Source: Gluconobacter roseus NBRC 3990 (GTDB taxonomy: Bacteria; Pseudomonadota; Alphaproteobacteria; Acetobacterales; Acetobacteraceae). From it: a DNA stretch of 64,000 bases. Location of the stretch: positions 372,001 to 436,000 of the forward strand of contig NZ_BJLY01000003.1 in NCBI RefSeq assembly GCF_006538885.1. The letters run 5' to 3'. Shown in pieces: positions 44,119 through 53,653 of the stretch (positions are counted from its first letter, which is position 1; every line of letters begins with the position of its first letter). A program made the translations under genes and the position numbers. The notes beneath the pieces were generated by a model. That model saw only the letters and a program-made list of their open reading frames with translations, was not told the origin of the DNA and did not search any database.

Positions 44119-44724
44119 GTGTCAGAAAAAGAATCCTCCCCGGATCGCGCCCGTCCCGAGTCCCGTAGTTCCGCTGCGGCAGGACCTGTGGACGTCCATG
44201 TCGGTAACCGCATCCGGTTGCGTCGGACTCTGATGGGGCTGTCGCAGGAAAAACTCGGCGAGGCTCTGGGGCTGACCTTCCAGCAGATCCAGAAATACGA
44301 GCGCGGCGCCAACCGCGTGGGTGCCAGCCGCCTGTACGATCTGGCGCAGGTTCTGGACGTGCCGATCGGTTTCTTCTTTGATGATATGCAGGAAGCGCGC
44401 CCGTCAGCACCGTCCAGCACGCCCCAGCCGTTTTCCGGAGCCGCTCCGACATTCAATCCGGCTTTCGGCCAGACGCCCGCCGTGCAGGCTCCCGTCATGG
44501 GATTCGCCGAAACGCAGTCGGCGTTCGGAGCCCCACCGCCACGCGCTCCGGCAGCACCGCCACCGCGCCTGTTCGATCTTCCGGTAGACGAGGCCGCCCT
44601 GTTCAGCCGCCGCGAGACGGTCGATCTGGTGCGCTCCTATTACCGCATCCCGGATCCTGCGATCCGCAAGCGGATGCTGGACCTGATCCGCTCCCTCGGC
44701 CCGGCAGACGTCAAACCGGACTGA
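44119..44724 (+). CDS. XRE-family helix-turn-helix regulator (alphaproteobacterial type)
   Basis: A 201-residue protein with an HTH_3 domain (about 22-80): GNRIRLRRTLMGLSQEKLGEALGLTFQQIQKYERGANRVGASRLYDLAQVLDVPIGFFF, the highly conserved form seen in alphaproteobacteria (phrR/SinR-like). The middle (about 85-150) is Pro/Ala-rich and low complexity; the C-terminal 40 residues (LFSRRETVDLVRSYYRI) are conserved in the family. GTG 44119 is preferred over TTG 44083, which falls in a likely -35 element. Target genes are unknown. Confidence 0.85.
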   Translation: MSEKESSPDRARPESRSSAAAGPVDVHVGNRIRLRRTLMGLSQEKLGEALGLTFQQIQKYERGANRVGASRLYDLAQVLDVPIGFFFDDMQEARPSAPSSTPQPFSGAAPTFNPAFGQTPAVQAPVMGFAETQSAFGAPPPRAPAAPPPRLFDLPVDEAALFSRRETVDLVRSYYRIPDPAIRKRMLDLIRSLGPADVKPD

Positions 44725-44741
44725 GGCTTACTCCCGGCGCC

Positions 44742-45404
44742 TTATTCCCGGCGCAGAATGCTGTCGTTTACGAAGGATGCCAGCTTACCGGCCTTGAAAT
44801 CGGCCCGCAGACGGTCCTCGTCATACTCGTCCCGGACCCAGTCCAGAAACGGTAGACGCCCCTCGGCTTCCTTCTGATAGCGCAGGAAAAACGCGTCCAG
44901 AATGCCGGTGCGCGAGCGGTTGAAATGCCCGAACCGCCAGTGCAGCTGCCCCAGCGCGTCCTGCGCCGTGCCGCCTTCAAACATCAGCACCAGACCTGAC
45001 GCCAGACCCGCCCGGTCCGCACCCGACTTGCAGTGCATGAGCATGGGGAAGGCGAGCGTCTGGTACATGTCGTAGAAGCGCAGGATGCGGGCGCGATGCG
45101 GCGCGCCACGGCTTTCGAAAGCCATGTCCAGATGCGTCAGACCCAGTTTAGCGCTAGCCCCTCGCGACAGCGCGTCCGATCCGCATTTGCGATGCCCGCG
45201 CAGGTTCACGAGCGTCTTCAGATGCAGGCGGCGTGTCAGGCTCCGCAGGCGCGCGGGCGTAGGATGATTGCAGCGCCAGACCTTGCCCGGCACGACGGGG
45301 GCGAGATTGGTCCAGCCCAGCCGGAAGATGGAGTGGTCCACGAACAGACTGTCCCACCAGGCGCGGCGCTGCGCGGCAGGAGACGTGATCCGGCCTTCAA
45401 ACAT
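44742..45404 (-). CDS. Tyrosine/dual-specificity phosphatase-like protein
   Basis: A 220-residue cytoplasmic protein with the Cys-based phosphatase P-loop HCKSGADRAG (C-x5-R) and an upstream conserved Asp segment (LTHLDMAFESRGAP). These enzymes dephosphorylate tyrosine, other phosphoproteins or phospholipids. The ATG at 45404 has AAGGA ten bases upstream; in-frame ATGs at 45428 and 45494 are possible, but 45494 would leave only 27 bases to the divergent lipoprotein gene. No cognate tyrosine kinase or capsule gene is adjacent. Confidence 0.78.
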   Translation of the reverse strand: MFEGRITSPAAQRRAWWDSLFVDHSIFRLGWTNLAPVVPGKVWRCNHPTPARLRSLTRRLHLKTLVNLRGHRKCGSDALSRGASAKLGLTHLDMAFESRGAPHRARILRFYDMYQTLAFPMLMHCKSGADRAGLASGLVLMFEGGTAQDALGQLHWRFGHFNRSRTGILDAFFLRYQKEAEGRLPFLDWVRDEYDEDRLRADFKAGKLASFVNDSILRRE

Positions 45405-45521
45405 GGAGAATGCATCCTTGCTGGACATGCCGCGCGACAAAGAATGGCGGCGGGAGGAACGCGCTGTGTCCCATCCCACAAAGGGATGCGTCAACCGCTG
45501 AAAAATGCTATATTATTGTCT

Positions 45522-45887
45522 ATGCGCTTCGTTTCTTCTTTTCTCATGCTGTCGTTTCTTGCCACGGCAGGATGTGGGTCCATGTTCAGCGGGCCCTCAC
45601 CAGACATGGCAGCCCTTCCGCCACCAGGCGCGGCGCCCGGTCACCATTCTCACAGCAACAACAGCCACCATCATCAGGGCAGCGGCGTGTCCTATGCCGA
45701 TGATGCGCCTGTGATGGCCATGCCCCCCGGCGCGGAAAGTCCCACGTCCCCATCACATGAGACGACCAGCGGCCCGACCATGGGCGGTATGTCCTTCGGT
45801 GGTCAGGGTGGTTCTGCGGACATCACGCCACATCCGGCGACGCCTGATACGGAAGTGTCTTACGGGAAAAACAATACGCCTGACTGA
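45522..45887 (+). CDS. Small His-rich lipoprotein
   Basis: A 121-residue predicted lipoprotein: signal peptide with lipobox ATAGC (Cys18), then a low-complexity mature part with Pro/Ala stretches, a His/Ser/Asn cluster around residues 40-51 (six His within 12 residues), and Gly/Met/Ser-rich and Pro/Thr-rich regions. It matches no family I know. His clusters of this kind can bind Ni, Cu or Zn, so metal buffering is a guess. ATG is chosen because the signal peptide begins there. Confidence 0.65.
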   Translation: MRFVSSFLMLSFLATAGCGSMFSGPSPDMAALPPPGAAPGHHSHSNNSHHHQGSGVSYADDAPVMAMPPGAESPTSPSHETTSGPTMGGMSFGGQGGSADITPHPATPDTEVSYGKNNTPD

Positions 45888-45987
45888 CCGGCAGCGCAGC
45901 AGCGTCTCTTCATGATTGCGTAACTATTGGCGTGGTAGGGGATTTATCCTGAACACGCGCCAAATCCACGCTCTGGAGACCCTGACT

Positions 45988-47556
45988 ATGGCTGAGCAGG
46001 TCAAGGCAGATATTGCCGAACGACTGCTTTTTCTTGGCATCGGCGCCGCTGAGAAAGCCCATCTGGCCAGAATCCGTCCGCAGGCGCTGCGGGTTCTGGG
46101 CTCCGCGCTCGACCGCTTCTATGGCCGGATTCTTCAGACGCCGGCCCTGAACAGGTTCTTTGCCAACGAGCAGCATCGCAGCGGTGCCCGGAGCCAGCAG
46201 GAAAAGCACTGGCGGCGCATTCTCGATGGCGATTTCGGTGCTGATTATGTCGAAAGCACCCGTGCCATCGGCAATACCCATGCCCGTATCGGTCTCAAGC
46301 CGCAGTGGTATGTTGGCGGCTATGCGCTCCTGATCGAGGGTATGGTAACGGACCTGCTTCGCCAGTACTGGCCGCAACCCCATCGCAGTTTTCTGGATCG
46401 TCTTCTGCGACGCCCGGCCCGGGGAACCTCGGCCGAGGAGGCTGCCGCACAGATCGGCCTGCTGATCCGCTGTGGTCTGCTGGATATGGAACTCGGTCTG
46501 GAAACCTATACCCAGAATCTGGATGTCCGTGAGCGTTCACGGGCTGAGGGCGAGCGGATCCAGAGCCTTGCGGCCCTTTCGGATGCACTGGCGGAGGCTC
46601 TGGACCGGATGGCGAGCGGCGATCTGGTGCAGCAGATTGATCCGGCGCTGGAAAGTGGTTCGTCCCGCATGAGTGCGGCTTTTCACCGTGCCTGCGAAGG
46701 CCTTGGCCAGATCGTCTATGCCGTGCGGGAAACATCGAGTGTTGTTGAACAGCGTGCCCGGGAAATCAGCGGCTCCACGGAGGACATCACCGGCCGCATC
46801 GCTGAACAGGTTGATGCGCTGGCGGCTGTGGCACGCAACATCACGGAGTTGACGTCCTCGGTCAAGGAAGTCGCCGACGAAGCCCGGCAGGCTGATACGA
46901 CCGTTGCCGATTGCTGTCAGGAGACCGAGCAGGGTCGCGATATCGTGGGCAAGACGGTTGAGGCCATGGCCAAGATATCTTCGTCGTCCAACCGGATCGT
47001 TCAGATCATCGGTGTGATCGACGAGATTGCGTTCCAGACCAATCTTCTGGCGTTGAATGCCGGTGTTGAAGCGGCCCATGCGGGCGATGCTGGCCGCGGT
47101 TTTGCAGTTGTCGCTCAGGAAATCCGGGCTCTGGCCCAGCGCTCGGCCACGGCAGCTAAGGAAATCAAATCACTCATTGCCAGCAGCATGGAAGACGTGC
47201 AGCGCGGCGTGCAGATGGTTGACGAGACCGGAACGGCGCTAGGGAATATCAGCACATCGGTTGAACGTCTTGGAACGGCCGTAGGGCAGATTGCCTCGGG
47301 TGCCGAAGCGCAGGCCAAGCGCATCATGGATATCAATGCCAGCACGACGCAGCTGGAAGGCGTAACCAAGAGCAATGCATCGATTGTGCATCAGACCAGC
47401 AGCGCAAGCCAAAAACTGGTCGGGGATGCAGGTGAATTGACCCGGGTCGTACGAAACTTCAAGGTCCGGAAAAGACCGTCACGGTCGTCACAGCGCATCG
47501 CACCGCGGCCCGCTCAGAAAACACCTTCTCCGAACGGGGCTGCGGAAACGGTCTGA
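45988..47556 (+). CDS. Globin-coupled methyl-accepting chemotaxis protein (HemAT-like)
   Basis: Soluble aerotaxis-type transducer with no transmembrane helix. Residues 1-160 form a globin-coupled sensor domain: [18 protein letters not shown] and [19 protein letters not shown], with His98 as the likely proximal haem ligand. Residues 290-500 are the MCP signalling domain with the hairpin tip [47 protein letters not shown]. Start ATG 45988 has GGAG eight bases upstream; ATG 45916 would add 24 odd residues. Probably senses oxygen and drives CheA; no che genes are in the window. Confidence 0.9.
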   Translation: MAEQVKADIAERLLFLGIGAAEKAHLARIRPQALRVLGSALDRFYGRILQTPALNRFFANEQHRSGARSQQEKHWRRILDGDFGADYVESTRAIGNTHARIGLKPQWYVGGYALLIEGMVTDLLRQYWPQPHRSFLDRLLRRPARGTSAEEAAAQIGLLIRCGLLDMELGLETYTQNLDVRERSRAEGERIQSLAALSDALAEALDRMASGDLVQQIDPALESGSSRMSAAFHRACEGLGQIVYAVRETSSVVEQRAREISGSTEDITGRIAEQVDALAAVARNITELTSSVKEVADEARQADTTVADCCQETEQGRDIVGKTVEAMAKISSSSNRIVQIIGVIDEIAFQTNLLALNAGVEAAHAGDAGRGFAVVAQEIRALAQRSATAAKEIKSLIASSMEDVQRGVQMVDETGTALGNISTSVERLGTAVGQIASGAEAQAKRIMDINASTTQLEGVTKSNASIVHQTSSASQKLVGDAGELTRVVRNFKVRKRPSRSSQRIAPRPAQKTPSPNGAAETV

Positions 47557-47569
47557 TCCTTTCGAAGGA

Positions 47570-47749
47570 TCAGCCTTCGATCTGGCGGGCTTCTTCAGGA
47601 AGCATGATCGGTATGCCGTCCCGGATCGGGAAGGCGAGCTTCGCCCGGGGGCTGATAAGCTCCTGGGTGTTACGGTCATAGGTCAGCGGTCCTTTAGTGA
47701 CCGGGCAGACCAGAAGAGACAGGAGGCGGGGATCGAGTTCAGTGTTCAT
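47570..47749 (-). CDS. Trm112-family small zinc-ribbon-like protein
   Basis: A 59-residue protein, [20 protein letters not shown] at the start and [10 protein letters not shown] at the end, matching the Trm112/YcaR family. The usual CP motif is present (VCPVTKG). Eukaryotic Trm112 activates methyltransferases; bacterial members are little studied. It is the last gene in a minus-strand operon with the Lon N-domain protein (two bases between stop and start) and the thioredoxin-like gene. A GATCCTTTCGAAGGATC palindrome overlaps its stop and may act as a convergent transcript end with the chemoreceptor. Confidence 0.85.
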   Translation of the reverse strand: MNTELDPRLLSLLVCPVTKGPLTYDRNTQELISPRAKLAFPIRDGIPIMLPEEARQIEG

Positions 47750-47751
47750 GA

Positions 47752-48426
47752 CTAATCCATGCCCCTCTCAAGCAGATCCAGCAAGAGCCCGGCGCGCTCG
47801 TCGAGCGTCATGGCTTCCAGAAGAGACTGTTTTTCCACCGGCGTGAATGGCACGAGCATCGGCAGGACGACCAACAGCGTCTCATCGTCCATATCCTCGA
47901 TCAGCGGCCAGCTTGCCTGAAGGTCGCGTGAGTCGAGATAGGTTTTCAGGCCATTCAGCAGCAGGTCGCGATTGATCGGCAGCGGATCTTCTTCGACGAG
48001 ATCGGCGGCAAACGGGGTTGCGTCGATGACGCCCTCCCGCCAGCCGCGGTCCGTCTGGCTTTCGCGGATCAGGCGGAAGCGGGAAATGCCGAGGAGGGTT
48101 ACGGTAAACGTCCCGTCCACATTTTCGGCGAATTCCGTGATGCGACCCAGTGTTCCGGTTCGGTAGAGCAGGGGATGCTCGTCCGTATCCGGGTCCATGA
48201 GGGGCTGGATTACGCCGATCATCCGGCGTCCTGCCAGTGCATCTTCGAGCAGCGCCACATAAGGCGGCTCGAAGACCATCAGGGGCAGATGCCCGCCCGG
48301 CAGAAGCAGCGCCCCCGACAGCGGAAACAGGCCGACGCGTGGCGGAATATCCGCGAGCGTGAGTTCCGTCAGCGGCGGAGCGCGGCGGGGGAACTCGTTG
48401 GACAGAAAGTCGGGCGTTTCAGTCAT
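47752..48426 (-). CDS. LON peptidase N-terminal (substrate-binding) domain protein
   Basis: A 224-residue stand-alone LonN domain (PUA-like) without ATPase or protease parts. The first strand region [29 protein letters not shown] and IGVIQP are family marks. It is packed between the thioredoxin-like gene (four-base gap) and the Trm112-like gene. Standalone LonN proteins are common in alphaproteobacteria, next to thioredoxin-TPR and Trm112 genes as here, but their function is unknown; protein quality control is a natural guess. Confidence 0.88.
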   Translation of the reverse strand: MTETPDFLSNEFPRRAPPLTELTLADIPPRVGLFPLSGALLLPGGHLPLMVFEPPYVALLEDALAGRRMIGVIQPLMDPDTDEHPLLYRTGTLGRITEFAENVDGTFTVTLLGISRFRLIRESQTDRGWREGVIDATPFAADLVEEDPLPINRDLLLNGLKTYLDSRDLQASWPLIEDMDDETLLVVLPMLVPFTPVEKQSLLEAMTLDERAGLLLDLLERGMD

Positions 48427-48430
48427 GGGC

Positions 48431-49384
48431 TCACGAAAACAGAAGGGAGGAAAGTTTGCGTCGTGCAGTCAGAGTATCAGGATCGGTGTGTCCCCATGCT
48501 TCGAAAAAGCGCAGAAGCTCCGTTTTGGCTGCACCATCGTTCCAGTTCCGGTCCCTGCGGAGGATGTCCAGCAAAGTATCAGCAGCTTCTGCCCGCTGGC
48601 CTGCGCCATTGAGCGCGGCTGCCAGTTTGAGGCGCAGATCGAAATCGTCGGGTGCTGCCGCGCTCTGTTGACGCAGCGTGTCGAGTTCCGAGGCGGCTTT
48701 TGCACCTTCGACAGAGAGTGCCAGCGCAGCGCGGGCACCGGTGATTTCAGGATGAGTGTCCAGTTTCGTCGGAACCTGAGTGGAGGCATCCGCAGCAGCT
48801 TCCGGCTCCTTCAAGGCGATAAGCGCGCGGATCATGCCGCCCCAGGCTTCGGGGTTTTCGGGTTCGGCTTCCAGAAGCTGCGAAAAGAGACCAGCCGCCT
48901 GATCCACATGCCCGTCGGACAGCGCCTGACGGGCCGCCGACAGGATTTCCGTAGCGGGCATGACGTCACCGGCGAGTTTGAGAAGCGACTCCACGAACCG
49001 ACGGATTTCGCTCTCCGGCTGGGCACCCTGGAAAAGATCGAGCACCTGACCTTTCCAGAAGGCCACCACGACGGGAATGGACTGAAGCGGCAGGCCCAGC
49101 TGTCCGAGCTGCGCGGCGAGGGCCTTGTTGGCTTCCACGTCCACCTTGACGAGCCGGACGCGACCGCCAGCGGCGCGGACAACCTTTTCAAGAACCGGCG
49201 TGAGCTGTTTGCATGGGCCGCACCATGGTGCCCAGAAATCTACCAGAACCGGGATGGTCCGGCTGGCTTCCACGACATCCGCCATGAAGCTGGACTGATC
49301 GGCGTCAATGATTGTGGCGGTTCCGTTGGCAGGCGCGCCTGTGGGGGACTGGCCAATCAGGTGTTCGTCGAATGTGCTGCTCAT
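48431..49384 (-). CDS. Thioredoxin-TPR protein, CnoX/YbbN-like
   Basis: A 317-residue cytoplasmic protein with an N-terminal thioredoxin domain (about 25-140) and C-terminal TPR-like helical repeats (about 150-310). The active site WCGPC is complete (as in CnoX homologues able to reduce disulfides; E. coli CnoX has SQHC). This family acts as a redox-controlled holdase chaperone. It heads the operon with LonN and Trm112 genes, supporting a proteostasis role. Confidence 0.88.
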   Translation of the reverse strand: MSSTFDEHLIGQSPTGAPANGTATIIDADQSSFMADVVEASRTIPVLVDFWAPWCGPCKQLTPVLEKVVRAAGGRVRLVKVDVEANKALAAQLGQLGLPLQSIPVVVAFWKGQVLDLFQGAQPESEIRRFVESLLKLAGDVMPATEILSAARQALSDGHVDQAAGLFSQLLEAEPENPEAWGGMIRALIALKEPEAAADASTQVPTKLDTHPEITGARAALALSVEGAKAASELDTLRQQSAAAPDDFDLRLKLAAALNGAGQRAEAADTLLDILRRDRNWNDGAAKTELLRFFEAWGHTDPDTLTARRKLSSLLFS

Positions 49385-49555
49385 GGGGCGGAGACCGTTC
49401 GCTGGGAAGAAAAGTTACCTGAAAGATCGGGTGCACGGACGCCGTGTGCAAGTCCGCAAGGTGTCACCATGGGCATGGAACAGGATATTGCGCTGGAAAT
49501 GAAAAATCCCTCTTGCGCGATGGCTCTGATTCGGTCATAAGCCCCTCCACGGAGT

Positions 49556-49630
49556 GCGGGCGTAGCTCAGGGGTAGAGCACAACCTTGCCAAGGTTGGGG
49601 TCGTGGGTTCGAATCCCATCGCCCGCTCCA
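49556..49630 (+). tRNA. tRNA-Gly (GCC)
   Basis: Complete cloverleaf: acceptor GCGGGCG pairs with CGCCCGC, D-arm TAGCTCAGGGGTAGAGCA, anticodon loop CTTGCCAAG with GCC, T-loop GTTCGAATC, and a genomically encoded CCA at 49628-49630. Confidence 0.97.
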
Positions 49631-49793
49631 GAAAATTTCCAGCACATTGAAAATTGCGGACTGTTCCCTTCTGGGGCAGGCTTTCTGATGCCCTGTTGAG
49701 CGGGTTTCGAGAGCGTCTGTTACGAAACGTCCCGCTCAGTTTCCTGCGCGTCAGCCATGCTTCACAGACGATCCTGTGGAGAAAAACGGCAGC

Positions 49794-51170
49794 ATGTCCC
49801 TTTCAGACCGGCCCCTCATTGCCATTATCGGAGGCGGGGCGAGCGGAACGCTGCTGGCCTGGAACCTGCGTCGGCTGCATGTTGCGGCGCGGGTTGTCAT
49901 AATTGATCCCGCTGAACGTCCCGCTGTCGGACTGGCTTATTCCACTCTGTCGCCCTGTCACTTTTTGAATGTGCCTGCGGGCGGCATGAGCGCCGTGGCG
50001 GATGATCCCGGGCATTTCCTACGCTGGGTTCAGGCGCATCATGATCCCGAAGCTATGCCCGGTCAGTTCATGCCGCGTGCCGTGTTTGGACAGTATCTGA
50101 CCATGCTTTGGGCGGAAGCCTGTCCTGAATGGCGGCAGACAGCGGTGCTGTCGTGCCAGCGTGTCGCGGGTGGGCTGGAACTTCGTCTGGAGGATGACAG
50201 TGATCTGCGTGCGGATCAGGTTGTGCTGGCCACCGGCAATTTCGGTCCGGCGCCTGTCGCCCCCATAACGACGGAGCTGGCGCTGAGCGGGCGTTATCAT
50301 CCATCCGGCTGGGAGAACGGCTTTTATGAGCGCATCGCTCCCGATGCTTCCGTCGTCCTGATCGGGACAGGCCTGACGTCCCTGGATGTGCTGATGCGGC
50401 TTCGGGAAAACGGCCATCGCGGAAGGGTTGTAGCGCTATCCCGTCACGGCTGGTGTTCGGAACGTCACGCGCCTTCCGCGCCGGCTGAGACGGATATTAT
50501 CCCAGCCGGAACATCAGCGACGGCGCGCGCCTATTTCCTCGCGTTTAGGAGGAGTCTGGCCACAGGTGTGGGGTGGCGCAGTGCGGTTGATGCGCTGCGT
50601 CCACGGATCAATCCGCTCTGGCAGGCGCTGGATCTGGTGGAGAAGAAGCGCTTCCGACGGCATCTGCAAAGGCGCTGGGATATCGTGCGGCATCGGGTCG
50701 CGCCGGACGTGGCGGATTTCATGGCCGGGGAGTTTGCGAATGGTACGCTGGAGTGTCGGCAGGGACAGGTGACCCGTCTGGATCTTCATGAGGGCCAAGT
50801 CAGTCTCGAGGCCCGTACGAAAACCGGGTCCTTCACCCTGTCAGCCGATCATGTCGTGAACTGTACGGGGCCGAGCCGGGCGTATCGGCAGATGCAGAAC
50901 ACTCTTCCGCGCAGACTTCTGGAAGACGGGATGGTACGGGAGACGGCATTGGGTGGTCTGCACTGTTTTGAAGACGGATCGCTGACGGATGCTGCGGGGC
51001 ACTGTTCCGGAGATCTGTTCGCGATCGGGCCCATGCGCTGGGGCGCGCTGTTCGAGACGACGGCCATTCCGGAAATCCGGCAGCAGGCGGCGGATCTGGC
51101 TGCCGTGCTGAAAGATCTCTGTGCAGGGGATGTCCGGGAAGCCGCGTGCGAAACGGTGCTTCCCGGATAA
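49794..51170 (+). CDS. FAD/NAD(P)-binding flavoprotein (YdhS-like, HI0933/NAD_binding_9 type)
   Basis: A 458-residue flavoprotein. The N-terminal dinucleotide-binding motif is IAIIGGGASGTLLAW, followed by HFLNVPAGGMSAVADDPGHFLRW, the signature of the family with FAD/NAD(P)-binding domain (pfam13454). A second Rossmann motif VVLIGTGLTSLDVLMRL lies near residue 180, and ATGNFGPAP near 150. The last third is basic with GDLFAIGPMRWGALFETTAIPEIRQQA. ATG 49794 has GGAG 12 bases before; GTG 49776 is an alternative. No operon partners. The substrate is unknown. Confidence 0.75.
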   Translation: MSLSDRPLIAIIGGGASGTLLAWNLRRLHVAARVVIIDPAERPAVGLAYSTLSPCHFLNVPAGGMSAVADDPGHFLRWVQAHHDPEAMPGQFMPRAVFGQYLTMLWAEACPEWRQTAVLSCQRVAGGLELRLEDDSDLRADQVVLATGNFGPAPVAPITTELALSGRYHPSGWENGFYERIAPDASVVLIGTGLTSLDVLMRLRENGHRGRVVALSRHGWCSERHAPSAPAETDIIPAGTSATARAYFLAFRRSLATGVGWRSAVDALRPRINPLWQALDLVEKKRFRRHLQRRWDIVRHRVAPDVADFMAGEFANGTLECRQGQVTRLDLHEGQVSLEARTKTGSFTLSADHVVNCTGPSRAYRQMQNTLPRRLLEDGMVRETALGGLHCFEDGSLTDAAGHCSGDLFAIGPMRWGALFETTAIPEIRQQAADLAAVLKDLCAGDVREAACETVLPG

Positions 51171-51179
51171 CATTGGAAC

Positions 51180-52784
51180 TCAGAAGAACTGGATGTGGCT
51201 CTTGAAGCCGAGCATCGCGGCGTCCTTGAGGGATTTCTGCGCGCCGGGACGGAAGAAGTACTGGAAGTCCGGTGCGAAGGTAATGCCGCGAAGCACGTGG
51301 ATACGGTAGGTCGCTTCAAGCACTTCGCCAAATGTCTGCGGCGTCAGGGACCCGGCCATGAGGGGCAGTCCGTACATGGCCTGCAGACGTTCCGTTGCCG
51401 TGGCATTCTTGGAAACGCGCACATAGGTGAAGTTGATACCGATCGTATCCAGCGGACGGGATGCCCAGAATCCGCTGTCGATCAGACCTGCGGAATACTG
51501 CTGCGCCCTGAGCTGGGTGCGGGGGCTGTTGGCATACATGCCGCCCAGCAGGATCAGGCCTGCATCAGCATTGCCCTTGACGTGGTGACGCCAGACCATC
51601 TGATCTGCGAGTGCCCAGGCCGACCATGAATAGTTCAGGGTACGGGCGGGCAGGCCACTGATCACATACGGCTGTCCGTTCACGTCGTAATAGTTGTCCT
51701 TGTGGGGTGCGTTGTCGATCGCATAGCCGACCTTGTAATGGCCGGGCAGCTTGTCCTTGCCGAACAATGGCTCCCAGCCGGCTTCCATCGGGATGGCTTC
51801 GCCATGGATGTCCGCGCCGTTGAACTTGAAGCCGGTACGGTACTGCACGTTGTTGTAAATACCCGCCTGCGAGAAGTAGACGCCGGTCTGGATATAAGTG
51901 CTGGTGGTCGGACGTGTCCGCACGCGGAAGGCCCAGCTGGCATCCGGATAGGACGAATGGGTGATGTTGTCGGAAGATGCTTTGGGGTTTCCGCAGAACG
52001 CATTGTTCTGGAAGGTGCAGTAGAGCGGGCTGGCCGAGAAATCGTTCAGCAGCGGAATACGGCCGCCTGCCAGGTCCACACGGCCCTTGGCAATGGTCTC
52101 TTCCGCATAGGCGTAAACGAGATGGACGACCACGTTGCCGCCGGCACCGTAGATTTCGGAGCTCGGGTTGAGGTTGTCACCGAACATGCGGCTGGCGGGA
52201 ATGCCGTAACGGCCGACGACAAGCGCATGGGTCGAGAAGCCGCGCACATTGGCGAGTTTTTCCCAGTCGATGTCGTTCTCAAGGCTGTACTGACCGGCAT
52301 TGCTGCTGCCCTGACGCAGGCCATAGCCTTTGGTCGGGCTGGTGATGGCGCCCGAAAACTCGTTGGTCGTATCCATCATGATGGCCACGCCGCGGTCACG
52401 CAGCCAGGTGTTCCAGCCGAACGGATCGGTCAGGATGGCTTCCGGATGCGGCAGGGGCGGGACCCATTCATTGCCAAAATAGATCTGGTTCAGCGGTGTG
52501 TTGACGCGCTCGCTGGGGAGTTCGGAGTTTTCGGAAGGCCAGACGACCGGCGTGCTGGCCTGCTGCGGAGCGGTGACCTGGATCTGGGTGATCTTCTTGT
52601 CAGGACTGTAGCTCTGCGCTGTTGAGGGCGCCAGGCTCACACTGGAGCCCGTGCCGGAGGTTGCGGACGGTCGTGCGGTACCATCCTGAGCCGTGGTGCT
52701 TGTGGCTCCAAGGCTCTGGGCAATTGCGCAGGACGGAAGAAACGTGACCAGGCAGAGAGCTGCGTGGATATGGACTCGAGACAA
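51180..52784 (-). CDS. oprB: OprB-family carbohydrate-selective porin
   Basis: Outer-membrane beta-barrel allowing uptake of sugars. The 534-residue precursor has a signal peptide (about 1-22, ending AIA), a low-complexity Ser/Thr/Gln-rich segment (about 25-85), then the OprB barrel from LTDPFGWNTWLRDRGVAI onward, ending in a hydrophobic Phe-terminated strand (HIQFF), as usual for porins. PEAILTDP and the terminal Phe fit well. Acetic acid bacteria have several OprB genes linked to periplasmic sugar oxidation. No regulatory site is visible. Confidence 0.9.
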   Translation of the reverse strand: MSRVHIHAALCLVTFLPSCAIAQSLGATSTTAQDGTARPSATSGTGSSVSLAPSTAQSYSPDKKITQIQVTAPQQASTPVVWPSENSELPSERVNTPLNQIYFGNEWVPPLPHPEAILTDPFGWNTWLRDRGVAIMMDTTNEFSGAITSPTKGYGLRQGSSNAGQYSLENDIDWEKLANVRGFSTHALVVGRYGIPASRMFGDNLNPSSEIYGAGGNVVVHLVYAYAEETIAKGRVDLAGGRIPLLNDFSASPLYCTFQNNAFCGNPKASSDNITHSSYPDASWAFRVRTRPTTSTYIQTGVYFSQAGIYNNVQYRTGFKFNGADIHGEAIPMEAGWEPLFGKDKLPGHYKVGYAIDNAPHKDNYYDVNGQPYVISGLPARTLNYSWSAWALADQMVWRHHVKGNADAGLILLGGMYANSPRTQLRAQQYSAGLIDSGFWASRPLDTIGINFTYVRVSKNATATERLQAMYGLPLMAGSLTPQTFGEVLEATYRIHVLRGITFAPDFQYFFRPGAQKSLKDAAMLGFKSHIQFF

Positions 52785-52903
52785 GCCGCTGATTCCTTGG
52801 AAAGCAGGTTAGCATTGCCGCGATAACACGCATTTACCGGTAAAGATCATAAAATAATGTTACTTGTATCATTATAGCTCACAAATAGATGTGATAATGA
52901 ATG

Positions 52904-52936
52904 AAAAAGCCCCTGTCTCCATAAGGAGGCAGGGGC
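52904..52936 (-). terminator. Rho-independent terminator of ppa
   Basis: A 12-bp stem (52909-52920 with 52925-52936, one wobble) and four-base loop, followed on the minus strand by TTTTT. It starts 24 bases past the ppa stop. Confidence 0.85.
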
Positions 52937-52959
52937 CTGGGACGGAGAAAAACCGTCGA

Positions 52960-53490
52960 TTACTTGGCGGCGTCGCGCGCTGCCATGATGACTTCGCCTG
53001 CTGCGGCCTTATCAGCCCAGCCCGTCACCTTGACCCACTTGTTGGGCTCGAGATCCTTGTAGCGCTCGAAGAAATGCGTGATCGCCTTCTTCGTGATCTC
53101 CGGCAGGTCGTCCACGGAATGCACATTGGTGAACTGCGGATGCACCTTGTCATGCGGGACGCAGATGATTTTCTCGTCCTGTCCGCTCTCATCTTCCATC
53201 TTCAGCATGCCGATCGGACGGGCACGGATCACGGAGCCCGGCACAACAGCGGCAGGCGTCAGGACAAGGGCGTCGGCCGGATCGCCATCAGCGGCCAGCG
53301 TGCCTGGAATGAAGCCATAAGCGGCCGGATAGGCCATCGGCGTGAAAAGGAAACGGTCAACGATGAGCGCACCGCTGTCCTTGTCCACTTCGTACTTCAC
53401 CTGCGAACCCTGCGGGATTTCGATGACGACATTGATGTCGTTGGGCAGGTCCTTGCCGGGCGAGATCTTGGAAACGTCCATGATGTTCAT
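52960..53490 (-). CDS. ppa: Inorganic pyrophosphatase
   Basis: Hydrolyses pyrophosphate to drive biosynthesis. The 176-residue family I enzyme has [20 protein letters not shown] and [20 protein letters not shown], the latter a slight variant (canonical DGDPVDVLV) with all metal-binding Asp present, and [13 protein letters not shown] near the C-terminus. ATG 53490 or 53481 (MDVSKIS). Flanked by terminators on both sides, so monocistronic. Confidence 0.95.
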   Translation of the reverse strand: MNIMDVSKISPGKDLPNDINVVIEIPQGSQVKYEVDKDSGALIVDRFLFTPMAYPAAYGFIPGTLAADGDPADALVLTPAAVVPGSVIRARPIGMLKMEDESGQDEKIICVPHDKVHPQFTNVHSVDDLPEITKKAITHFFERYKDLEPNKWVKVTGWADKAAAGEVIMAARDAAK

Positions 53491-53590
53491 GTCCTGAACT
53501 GTTTGGAGAGGCGGGGATATTACCGGCGCCCGTGGCCTCTGCCCAGAGTGGAAAGGGGAGAAGTCCGGCCCGGTCGTGTGAAGTAGCCAT

Positions 53591-53629
53591 AAAAAAGCTC
53601 CCCATACCGTCCGGCATGGGGAGCTTTTG
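53591..53629. terminator. Bidirectional-type terminator hairpin
   Basis: A 13-bp stem (53593-53605 with 53616-53628) rich in GC with A/T ends, giving T runs on both strands. It lies just past the minus-strand stop of the small exported protein. Confidence 0.82.
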
Positions 53630-53653
53630 AAGATCCGGTCCCTGCGAAAGGGT

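Noticed and set aside
49420-49490. Possible riboswitch-like sequence before tRNA-Gly
   Set aside because: Short GC-rich repeats of CGGAC/GTCCG are present, but no cobalamin, thiamine or other aptamer core is recognisable and it does not precede a suitable gene.
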